From: Volucribacter amazonae
GTDB lineage: Bacteria > Pseudomonadota > Gammaproteobacteria > Enterobacterales > Pasteurellaceae
DNA length: 64,000 bases
Reading direction: 5' to 3'
NCBI RefSeq assembly: GCF_029783845.1
Contig: NZ_LWID01000001.1
Location: 2,116,501 to 2,180,500 of the forward strand
Shown: in pieces, positions 17,391-24,562 of the stretch
Numbering within the stretch: position 1 is the first letter of the stretch
Layout of the letters: the number at the start of each line of letters is the position of its first letter
Made by a program: the position numbers and the translations under genes
Notes under the pieces: generated by a model
Told to the model about the DNA's origin: nothing
The model's database searches: none
Seen by the model: the letters and a program-made list of their open reading frames with translations, nothing else

Positions 17391-18122
17391 ATGGCACTTC
17401 AAAGACGTAGAGTTGACACTAGCGTGTCTACAGCGATTTCCTCTGCTGAAACTACTTTAGAGGTAGTTGCTAAAAAACTTCCGCAGATTCCTGAGCAGAC
17501 TGGTTTTTTATTAAAAAGTTTTAAAATAGATAAAAATCATTTTTTATCTAAAGATATAGATGGGTATTATCGGAGTGATTATTATGGTTATAAAAAGGAA
17601 GGTAATCCTGATTATTTAGTTATGTTAAAAAATGACTTTAGGGATAGGACATATTGTTTAAAAGAGGGGGCGGAGTTATTATTAGATGGAGATAGGCTTA
17701 GACAAGAATTGAGAAGTTTACTAAGTATATTTGATAATAATGCAATGATATCTATTGTACCAAGATCTAAAGCCAATTTATTAGATAATCAGCGTTTGTT
17801 TTATTTTACAATAAAATATATTGTAAAACGTTTTTTTAAAGAGAATGATGGGACAGATTATATCATACGTTATAAGGATACTAAAACAACTCATCTAAAT
17901 AAATCTGGATATGGTGGAGAAGGAGATTTACCTTATCCGGGAATTTCTAAAGATACTTGTATTTTTTCGGAAGATATTAAAGGCAAAAATATTATTTTAA
18001 TTGATGATTTATATACTAAAACAATTAATATTATTGAGGATATGGTTCAATCATTACTTGATCATGGTGCTAAAAATGTTATTGTTTTCACTATAGGATA
18101 TACTGTTTTTAAACAAAGGTAA
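17391..18122 (+). CDS. Phosphoribosyltransferase-like protein in the retron-like operon
   Basis: A 243-residue protein. The start at 17391 (MALQRRRVDTS) is chosen for its GGAG eight bases upstream; an in-frame ATG at 17370 has none. Residues 201-213, IILIDDLYTKTIN, match the PRPP-binding loop of type I phosphoribosyltransferases (ComF-like): the acidic pair D205-D206 and T209 are present, but the usual Gly of the TxG turn is Thr. The preceding core has SIVPRSKANL, like the start of the PRTase fold. It could act on a nucleotide or be a sensor. The DprA-like gene starts seven bases after its stop codon. Confidence 0.7.
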   Translation: MALQRRRVDTSVSTAISSAETTLEVVAKKLPQIPEQTGFLLKSFKIDKNHFLSKDIDGYYRSDYYGYKKEGNPDYLVMLKNDFRDRTYCLKEGAELLLDGDRLRQELRSLLSIFDNNAMISIVPRSKANLLDNQRLFYFTIKYIVKRFFKENDGTDYIIRYKDTKTTHLNKSGYGGEGDLPYPGISKDTCIFSEDIKGKNIILIDDLYTKTINIIEDMVQSLLDHGAKNVIVFTIGYTVFKQR

Positions 18123-18129
18123 AGATTAA

Positions 18130-19119
18130 ATGAAATATTCAAAACATATGCTTAATATATTAACCGCAAAAAAATTTAAAGGTATTGGTGATGCTTGGAT
18201 TTTTAAAAACTTAAAAAAAGATTTACCTCTTGAGGAAATTTTATCTTTATTAAAGAAACATTTAATAAAGGAAAATTCTACAGATGATGAAAAAGAAAAG
18301 TTTACTGAAAAATATTTTAAGGAAAAACAAAAGGAGGTTATTAATAACTTAGATAAGTTGTCTGGGTTTTATGATGGCATAGTGGTATTTGGTGATAAAA
18401 ACTTTCCTAAATTAAGAACCAATCAAAAAATAAAAGATATAGATCATCCTATGGTTTTATTTTATAAAGGCGATATCAGTTTATTAGATTTATCTAATCA
18501 TAATGTTGCAGTTATTGGTTTATTAGAGCCTGACGAGTTTATAGAGAAACAAGAAAGAGATATTGTCGATAGATTGGCGAAAAACAATATTACTATTGTA
18601 AGCGGATTGGCATTAGGTTGCGATAGAATAGCTCATCATCAAGCATTATGCTCGGGAAGTAAAACTATAGCAATTTTACCTAGTCCACTTAATAATATTA
18701 TTCCTAAACAATGTAATCCTATAGCTGAATATATAGGTAATAAAGGTGGATTATTAATTACAGAATATTATGATGAACCAGAAAGTAAATATGAGTTGAA
18801 TGGAAGATTTATTAGAAGAGATAGATTGCAGGCGTTATTTAGTGACTCAGTTTTACTTATTGCAAGTTATAGTAAGAGTATGAGTGATAAGGATAAAAGC
18901 TGTGATAGTGGAGCTAGACATGCAATGGAAAAAGCTAAAGCCTATGGCATTACTCGTGCTGTTATGTATAGTACGAGTAATATAAAAGATGACAAATATG
19001 CACTTAACCGAGAATTAATGAAAAGTGACAAAGATATTATTGTGGTTAATCCACATGCTATAAATGACACAATAGATAGATTGTTAATTAAAGAAGAGAA
19101 ACAAAAATCTTTATTTTAA
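18130..19119 (+). CDS. DprA/Smf-like Rossmann-fold protein in the retron-like operon
   Basis: A 329-residue protein of the DprA/LOG superfamily. An N-terminal helical segment has a GIG motif (residues 18-20). The Rossmann fold runs from NVAVIG (residues 125-130) through SGLALGCDRIAH (158-169) to NGRFIRRDRLQALFSDS (224-240), which match DprA motifs closely. Chromosomal DprA loads RecA on single-stranded DNA in transformation. This copy is AT-rich and embedded in the RT operon, so it is probably a specialised paralogue, perhaps binding the RT-made ssDNA or a nucleotide. The non-coding RNA begins 13 bases after its stop codon. Confidence 0.8.
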   Translation: MKYSKHMLNILTAKKFKGIGDAWIFKNLKKDLPLEEILSLLKKHLIKENSTDDEKEKFTEKYFKEKQKEVINNLDKLSGFYDGIVVFGDKNFPKLRTNQKIKDIDHPMVLFYKGDISLLDLSNHNVAVIGLLEPDEFIEKQERDIVDRLAKNNITIVSGLALGCDRIAHHQALCSGSKTIAILPSPLNNIIPKQCNPIAEYIGNKGGLLITEYYDEPESKYELNGRFIRRDRLQALFSDSVLLIASYSKSMSDKDKSCDSGARHAMEKAKAYGITRAVMYSTSNIKDDKYALNRELMKSDKDIIVVNPHAINDTIDRLLIKEEKQKSLF

Positions 19120-19132
19120 TATTTAATTATAA

Positions 19133-19356
19133 GGCATAAGTAGATTTTTTGTTCTGTTTCGGAGTAACTAATAATAATGCTAGGGTTGTTATTTATATGG
19201 GTGTTAGTGTTTCTGTAGTTTAAGGGTTCGCTACGCTCACGTCCTAGATTTATGATGAATATGGCCTACGGCCATTACCTAGGTGGGGAAGATATACTGT
19301 CTAATCCACCTATTATAATTAGGTGAATTATACAATCACATAAGAGTTCTTATGCC
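19133..19356 (+). ncRNA. Candidate retron msr-msd RNA
   Basis: GGCATAAG (19133-19140, a1) and CTTATGCC (19349-19356, a2) are perfect complements bracketing a 224-nt structured region just upstream of the RT gene, the expected retron layout. Inside are a small bulged hairpin (19151-19168, loop GTTTCGG), an 8-bp hairpin (19170-19193), ATGGCC-TAC-GGCCAT (19261-19275) flanked by CCTAG/CTAGG, and a hairpin with 13 of 15 pairs (19298-19334). A short competing hairpin (19339-19354) overlaps a2. The branching G is probably G19140 or G19143; that is inference. Confidence 0.75.
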
Positions 19357-19385
19357 AAATTTTTATTAAAATTTATTTTATAACT

Positions 19386-21137
19386 ATGAATTTTTTATCT
19401 AGATTAAAGACATGTGATAGTATTAATGATCTAATCACTATATTTAGCTTAAATATTAGTGTTAAGAAATTTTATTATATTGTATATAAATTGTCTGATG
19501 AGAAAAAATATTCTTTACATTATATAAATAAATCAGATGGCTCAATGAGAGAAATTTCTATTCCTAATGCCTCATTGAAGTATTTACAAAAAGAAATTGC
19601 TAATGTATTTTATGAATGTGTTTCTGAGATTAAAAAGCAAAATTTATCTTATTTATCTAATAATCATGCCTTTGAGAGAAATAAATCTATTTCTTCTAAT
19701 GCGAGAATTCATAGAGGAAAACGCTATTTATTGAATTTAGATCTTAAAGATTTTTTTCAATCTATTCATTATGGAAGAATAATTAGTTTTTTACAAAATG
19801 ATCGTTATTTTTCGCTTTCTCCAAACTTATCTAAAATTATAGCAAAATTAGCAACCTACCATGGTTATTTACCACAAGGTTCACCATTATCTCCTATATT
19901 GGCTTCCTTAATTGGTAATTTGCTTGATGTTAGATTAATTGCTATTGCAAAAAAATATCGTTTAAATTATACAAGATACGCAGATGATATTACTTTTTCA
20001 TCAAATAGAGATTTTTCATCATATTTATTAGTTAACTCAGAAGGTAATATTTCGCTAAATAATGAAATATTAGATATTATTTCTCGTTGTGGATTTGAGG
20101 TAAATCATAAAAAAACGCGTTATACTACTTTTAAAACCAAGCAAGTTGTAACAGGTGTTATTGTTAATAAAATATTAAATACAGATAAAGAATATAGAAA
20201 GAAAAATAGAGCAATGGTATATTCTTTGTTATCAACAGGTAATTTTTATCAAGATTATCAAGGTATTTTAAACAAAGGTAACCTGAATAGATTAATTGGT
20301 AGAATTAATCATGCTATTTCAATAAAATATCGAGAAACATTAATAAATGAATTGAGAATAAATTGCAGTAATATATCTAATGATGAGTTAAAGAAACAAG
20401 TTAATTTAAATTTAAAGGATATCTTTACAGAAGGAAGTTATAAGGGAATAGATAATACTATTAAGGATGATGGACAGATAAAATTATTAAGAGATGTTTT
20501 ATTTTATAAATATTTTGTAGATGTATCTAAAATAACAATTATAGTAAAGGATAAAATAGAACAACAATATTGGAAAGTTATGCAAAAAGATAACATAAAT
20601 ATTGTACCTATAAATAATGAGATGGCTAAGTTAGGATTATCGAAAGATAATATAGATATTAATCGTTTTTTTAACTATCTTTATCAAGATAATTGTTACA
20701 TTGATTTTTTTAAAATTAAAGTTAAACCAAAATTTCCAGTGATTTTTATTATTGATTATAATCAAGATCTAGATGCCTTTTCTAATAAAATTTTTAATAA
20801 ATTTATTGATAACTATCAATATGCTTGTATTAAGGAAAATATTTATCTTTTATTACTAAATTCTCTATCCAAGGATAATTATGGTAATTATACCTTTTAT
20901 AATAATAAATACCATTCCTATATAGAAAATTTTATAAAGTTTAAAGGAACTAAACTTTTAGTTGATCAAGAGAATAGGAATAAGATTTTTTATAGTGAAA
21001 ATAGATTTTTATCAAGAAATACTCTTGGTAAATATATTAAATCTGGCCAATTTAATAATTTTAGTTTTGATGAATTTAGTAAGATATATAATAATATTAC
21101 TAGAATAGTAGATGACTTTAGATCAAAATATTATTGA
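19386..21137 (+). CDS. Retron-type reverse transcriptase with long C-terminal extension
   Basis: A 583-residue RT. The retron-specific X-region motif NAxxH is present as NARIH (residues 105-109) and the Y-region VTG at 255-257. Catalytic motifs are NLDLKDFFQS (Asp119), YLPQGSPLSP (161-170) and RYADDITF (Asp200-Asp201). Typical retron RTs are about 300-350 residues; here some 250 more residues follow the thumb, with no domain I recognise. There are no group II maturase or DGR features. It would reverse-transcribe the adjacent structured RNA into msDNA. Coding is extremely AT-rich and no clear ribosome site precedes the ATG. Confidence 0.92.
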   Translation: MNFLSRLKTCDSINDLITIFSLNISVKKFYYIVYKLSDEKKYSLHYINKSDGSMREISIPNASLKYLQKEIANVFYECVSEIKKQNLSYLSNNHAFERNKSISSNARIHRGKRYLLNLDLKDFFQSIHYGRIISFLQNDRYFSLSPNLSKIIAKLATYHGYLPQGSPLSPILASLIGNLLDVRLIAIAKKYRLNYTRYADDITFSSNRDFSSYLLVNSEGNISLNNEILDIISRCGFEVNHKKTRYTTFKTKQVVTGVIVNKILNTDKEYRKKNRAMVYSLLSTGNFYQDYQGILNKGNLNRLIGRINHAISIKYRETLINELRINCSNISNDELKKQVNLNLKDIFTEGSYKGIDNTIKDDGQIKLLRDVLFYKYFVDVSKITIIVKDKIEQQYWKVMQKDNINIVPINNEMAKLGLSKDNIDINRFFNYLYQDNCYIDFFKIKVKPKFPVIFIIDYNQDLDAFSNKIFNKFIDNYQYACIKENIYLLLLNSLSKDNYGNYTFYNNKYHSYIENFIKFKGTKLLVDQENRNKIFYSENRFLSRNTLGKYIKSGQFNNFSFDEFSKIYNNITRIVDDFRSKYY

Positions 21138-21298
21138 AATTTTTTAGTTTTATTAAATTTTTATTATTTAATAAATAGATAAAGAATAAATTATATATCA
21201 ATTTATATGAAATATAAATTAATAGGCAGATCCATGACTAAAATAAATTATTTTCCACATGTCGTTGGGTCTATTAGTATAAATATTAAAAATATAAG

Positions 21299-22030
21299 GT
21301 GTAATGTAAAATGGCCACTAAAAAGTAGTATATTGTAAAAATTTAATCACTTCTTTGAGTAATGAACAAAAACTGTTATTATTGTTTAAATAAATAGATA
21401 AAAAGTATAGTATTAGAAATAATATTTAATGCTATAGATGCAATCATTACTATAAAAATTTTACCTTTCAAAATAGATTAAATCCCACAGAAATTTATTT
21501 AAATATTATTACAGGTACTACTTTTTTTAGTAAGATTTTGGTATTTTAATGTTGATGGATAGCCTTATAGGAAAAGATTATGGTAATAAATAAAGCTAGG
21601 AAAAAATATAAATCTATGGCTGGAAAGAAATTCAAAATCATCATGAAAATGCTAAAAGAAATCCTAAGAATGATTTTTTCCGTCTGCATTATTGGTATTA
21701 AAATATCAAGATTATTTGCATGAACACTAAGATAAATATGACGAAAAAGGTTATTTTTCTTATAAATATAAAGGATTAATAGAGGTATTAGCGAGTATGA
21801 AATATTATTATGAAAGATATTTATTTACCTTTGAAAAGCATGAATAATTAAATATTGAAAGAACAACAAACCGATTAGAAGGTTTATTTTGTGAAGTTAA
21901 GCGAAAATTAATCCATCAAAATGGATTAAGTAGAAAGCATAACATTATATTTATAAAGGATTTTTTAAACAAAAAGAGTTGCTAATAATTTGAGGAAATT
22001 ATTATTAGCAACTATTTTGTCCATTACACT
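21299..22030 (+). mobile_element. Decayed IS element B, same family as A
   Basis: Left end GTGTAATG at 21299, right end TTTGTCCATTACAC to 22030, 732 bp. Translated in shifting frames it contains CYRCNHYYKNFTFQNRLN (zinc ribbon end), then TTFFSK and FGILMLMDSLIGKDYG, then EVLASMKYYYERYLFTFEKH, then RLEGLFCEVKRKLIHQNGLS. These match relic A piece by piece. Many stops and frameshifts show it is dead. It bounds the retron-like island on the right. Confidence 0.75.
21370..22000 (+). pseudogene. Transposase pseudogene in IS relic B
   Basis: Remains of one transposase, read across at least three frames from the zinc-ribbon region near 21420 to the C-terminal block near 21990. The HTH middle present in relic A is missing here, while a central region missing in A is present, so A and B carry different deletions of one original gene. 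Confidence 0.65.
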
Positions 22031-22067
22031 TAAAAGTGCGGTTCATTTTAGATTAATACTCTCGTCT

Positions 22068-22367
22068 CTATTTGGCTTTGGTTGAGATCAGCTTGCCAAT
22101 ATCCACCCCAAGCAAACCAAGACTAATGGGATCAAGATAATCTTGTAAAAATTTAAATAATTCTTTTAAATCAAGAAATTCTTGCTGTAATTCAATCTTA
22201 TCTTCAGTTTTACGTGTAAAACGATAATGTAATTGCTCGTTTTGCCAATAAGCCACCAAATCCACATAAGTTGTTTCAAATAAATGGCTATTTGCCCCTT
22301 CCTCACCGGGATCGCTAATACGCACTGTCCAATTATTAGAAAATAAAGGTTGTGTTTCAATATTCAT
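22068..22367 (-). CDS. Conserved-looking hypothetical protein (99 aa)
   Basis: Starts MNIETQPLFSNNWTVRISDPGEEG at 22367 with a strong ribosome site (AAGGAAAG five bases upstream). It is soluble, mixed alpha/beta in character, with a helical EFLDLKELFKFLQDYLDP stretch near residue 65. I do not recognise the family. Codon use looks like the chromosomal genes, not the AT-rich island. It lies between the IS relic and arfA, same strand as arfA but separated from it by a repeat. Confidence 0.6.
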   Translation of the reverse strand: MNIETQPLFSNNWTVRISDPGEEGANSHLFETTYVDLVAYWQNEQLHYRFTRKTEDKIELQQEFLDLKELFKFLQDYLDPISLGLLGVDIGKLISTKAK

Positions 22368-22423
22368 ATTTTCTTTCCTTATTGATTAATATTTACAGAA
22401 AAAGCGGATAAAAACACCCATAA

Positions 22424-22500
22424 TTAGTCTTTTCAATTTAAAATAAAACAGGTACGGCGAGACACGCCAACGCCGTATTATTCTAAAGTAGATAACTATA
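22424..22500. repeat. Correia-like hairpin repeat, shortened copy 6
   Basis: The right terminus GATAACTATA (to 22500) and the core ACGGCGAGACACGCCAACGC are clear; the left end is degenerate (TTAGTCTTTTCAATTT). The last codons and the stop codon of arfA lie inside this repeat. Confidence 0.75.
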
Positions 22501-22737
22501 AAAAAGCCCGTTCATAAAATCTTGCTTTACTAAAATCTTATGATCGGGCTTTGCCAAATAATCATGTTTATGCTTCGCTTTACGCTGATAACTTCCCTTT
22601 CCCTTACGCTTTTTTTCCACTCGTTGATGAAATAACGGATCTTTTACCAACGCAAACAACGCATTATCGGTAATATTGCCTTTTTGATGACAATACACCG
22701 TTGTTTGTTGGCTTTGCAAGGATTTTTTCTTTGCCAT
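22483..22737 (-). CDS. arfA: Alternative ribosome-rescue factor ArfA
   Basis: An 84-codon frame whose residues 17-60 (QKGNITDNALFALVKDPLFH, then QRVEKKRKGKGSYQRK) are the ArfA signature. ArfA recruits RF2 to ribosomes stalled on messages without a stop codon when tmRNA fails. As known for ArfA genes, a terminator hairpin lies within the reading frame before the stop codon, so the native mRNA should be non-stop and the true product shorter than 84 residues. The nominal end (FYSYLL) is encoded by a hairpin repeat. GAGGAAAC precedes the ATG. Confidence 0.9.
   Translation of the reverse strand: MAKKKSLQSQQTTVYCHQKGNITDNALFALVKDPLFHQRVEKKRKGKGSYQRKAKHKHDYLAKPDHKILVKQDFMNGLFYSYLL
22504..22551 (-). 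terminator. Intragenic terminator hairpin within arfA
   Basis: On the minus strand AAGCCCGATCATAAGAT (22551-22535) pairs with the segment 22520-22504 at 15 of 17 positions, followed by TTTTTT. It lies upstream of the arfA stop codon (22485-22483). Transcription ending here yields a stop-less message, the known autoregulatory design of arfA. Confidence 0.85.
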
Positions 22738-22830
22738 AATGTTTCCTCTTTATAATAAATAGTTTAAAAACGTGAAAGCCTTTTTTCAGCAGGCTATTTT
22801 ATAGTGAAGATTTTTGCTTTTCAAGCAAAG

Positions 22831-22864
22831 TATAGTCGTTTCAATTTAAAGTGGAACGACTATA
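22831..22864. repeat. Correia-like repeat, minimal 34-bp copy 7
   Basis: TATAGTCGTTTC and GGAACGACTATA are joined through AATTTAAAGT with no core; only the two termini remain. Confidence 0.8.
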
Positions 22865-22895
22865 CAATAAAAGTGCGGTCTAAATTCAATATTTT

Positions 22896-23255
22896 TTATG
22901 TGGATGTAAAAAGGGCTAACACTGCCTCAGGTGGGCGACCAATTTTGGCTTGTTCGCCCTTTACCACAATAGGGCGTTCTAGCAAAATAGGATTTTGTAT
23001 AATCGCCTGCAATAAATCTTGCTCGGATAAGTGTTCATTATGCAAACCAAGTTGTTCATAGCATTGTTCTTTTACCCGCATCATTTGTCTTACACTAGAA
23101 AATTGTAATTGTTGCTTTAATCTTGTTAATTCCGCCAAGTTAAATCTATGCGATAAATAACAAATAATTTCAGGTTCAATACCCTGTTGCTGTAATAAAG
23201 CCAAAGTTTGTCGGCTTTTTGAACAATTTGGATTATGATAAAGTTGAACTAACAT
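22896..23255 (-). CDS. yfgD: ArsC-family (Spx/ArsC-like) reductase YfgD
   Basis: A 119-residue thioredoxin-fold protein beginning MLVQLYHNPNCSKSRQTL. The NPNCSKSR loop with Cys10 is the glutaredoxin-dependent arsenate reductase motif, and ERPIVVKGEQAKIGRPPE near residue 92 carries the family's RP motif. The start at 23255 is chosen for GGGAGAA upstream; a longer frame from 23285 lacks one. In E. coli yfgD is near perM (yfgO), and perM diverges here too. Whether it reduces arsenate is not known. Confidence 0.85.
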   Translation of the reverse strand: MLVQLYHNPNCSKSRQTLALLQQQGIEPEIICYLSHRFNLAELTRLKQQLQFSSVRQMMRVKEQCYEQLGLHNEHLSEQDLLQAIIQNPILLERPIVVKGEQAKIGRPPEAVLALFTST

Positions 23256-23344
23256 GCATTTCTCCCAATTTCGCTTTTCTCTCAATAATAACTTGTTATA
23301 ATCATAACATTACACCAAATAATAATGAAGACAAGGAGTTCCCC

Positions 23345-24433
23345 ATGTTAGAAATGCTGAAAACTTGGTATTATCGGCGTTTTAGCGATCCACAAGCCAT
23401 GGGATTATTGGCGATTTTATTGTTTGCATTTATCGCCATTTATTTCTTTAGTGATTTAATTGCCCCGCTACTGATCGCCATTGTTTTAGCTTATTTATTG
23501 GAATGGCCGATTCGTTTTCTTTCGGAAAAAGTTAAATTACCTTATGGGCTTGCCTTATTCCTTGTACTAGGTGGTTTCCTTGCCTTTACCCTGTTTACAA
23601 TTATTGTGCTTATTCCTAATTTATGGAATCAAATGCTGAATTTATTGCGTGATTTACCCAATATGGTAAATCAATTTCATACTTGGGTGTTATCCTTACC
23701 AGAAAGCTACCCTGAGTTAGTGGATTATGCCCTAATTGACTCTTTTTTTACCGCATCAAGAGATAAAATCCTTACCTTTGCAGAATCGGCTCTAAAGCTG
23801 TCGCTTACTTCAATTATGAGTTTGGTTACTATCGGCATTTATGCCTTTTTAGTGCCATTAATGGTATTTTTTCTGCTCAAAGATAAAACAGAATTAATCG
23901 CTGGGGTAAGCCAATTCCTCCCTCGTAATCGCCACCTCGCCTCACAAGTTTGGCGAGAAATGAAACAACAAATCGCCAATTATATTCGTGGTAAAATCAT
24001 TGAAATTGTGATTATGACCATTGTGAGCTATGGGATTTTTCTTTATTTTGGCTTATATTATCCTTTGTTATTAGCGGTAGGGGTAGGGCTATCTGTCTTA
24101 ATTCCTTATATTGGTGCGGTTTTAATTACCATTCCTGTTACCATTGTGGCAGTTTCACAGTTCGGTATTTCTCCTACGTTTTGGTACATAATGGTTGCCT
24201 ATACCATTAGCCAAATTTTAGACGGCAATTTACTCGTGCCTTTTCTTTTTTCGGAGGCAGTAAATCTACACCCCTTAACCATTATTATTGCGGTCCTGGT
24301 ATTTGGTGGTTTATGGGGCTTTTGGGGCGTGTTTTTCGCCATTCCTCTGGCAACATTAGTTAAAGCGGTGGTTAATGCTTGGCCTGATAGTGAAGCACAA
24401 CTTACCACTGAGCATATCATTAGCAAAAAATAA
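23345..24433 (+). CDS. perM: AI-2E family transporter PerM (YfgO)
   Basis: A 362-residue inner-membrane protein with about eight membrane segments, an amphipathic loop (LPNMVNQFHTWVLSLPESYP) and the family motif VGLSVLIPYIGAVL near residue 265. The start MLEMLKTWYYRRF at 23345 follows AAGGAG; an upstream in-frame ATG overlaps yfgD and is unlikely. The AI-2E exporter superfamily includes permeases of varied substrate; the function of PerM is not settled. Confidence 0.87.
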   Translation: MLEMLKTWYYRRFSDPQAMGLLAILLFAFIAIYFFSDLIAPLLIAIVLAYLLEWPIRFLSEKVKLPYGLALFLVLGGFLAFTLFTIIVLIPNLWNQMLNLLRDLPNMVNQFHTWVLSLPESYPELVDYALIDSFFTASRDKILTFAESALKLSLTSIMSLVTIGIYAFLVPLMVFFLLKDKTELIAGVSQFLPRNRHLASQVWREMKQQIANYIRGKIIEIVIMTIVSYGIFLYFGLYYPLLLAVGVGLSVLIPYIGAVLITIPVTIVAVSQFGISPTFWYIMVAYTISQILDGNLLVPFLFSEAVNLHPLTIIIAVLVFGGLWGFWGVFFAIPLATLVKAVVNAWPDSEAQLTTEHIISKK

Positions 24434-24461
24434 TCGCAAAAATGACCGCACTTTCTATTGT

Positions 24462-24536
24462 TGTTTCAATTTAAAATAAGGCAAAGAGGCACGCCGAAAA
24501 CAGTACAACAAGTACGGTAAGGCGTACCAACATATA
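24462..24536. repeat. Correia-like hairpin repeat, degenerate copy 8
   Basis: TGTTTCAATTTAAAATAAGG leads into CACGCCGAAAACAGTACAACAAGTACGGTAAGGCGTACC. The right terminus is lost near the qseC end. Confidence 0.65.
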
Positions 24537-24562
24537 ACAAGCCTATCCAATATAGGCTTGTG

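Noticed and set aside
19386..21137. RT as a group II intron maturase or diversity-generating retroelement
   Set aside because: The NAxxH and VTG motifs are retron-type. No maturase X/HNH domain, intron domain V or template/variable repeat pair is visible nearby.
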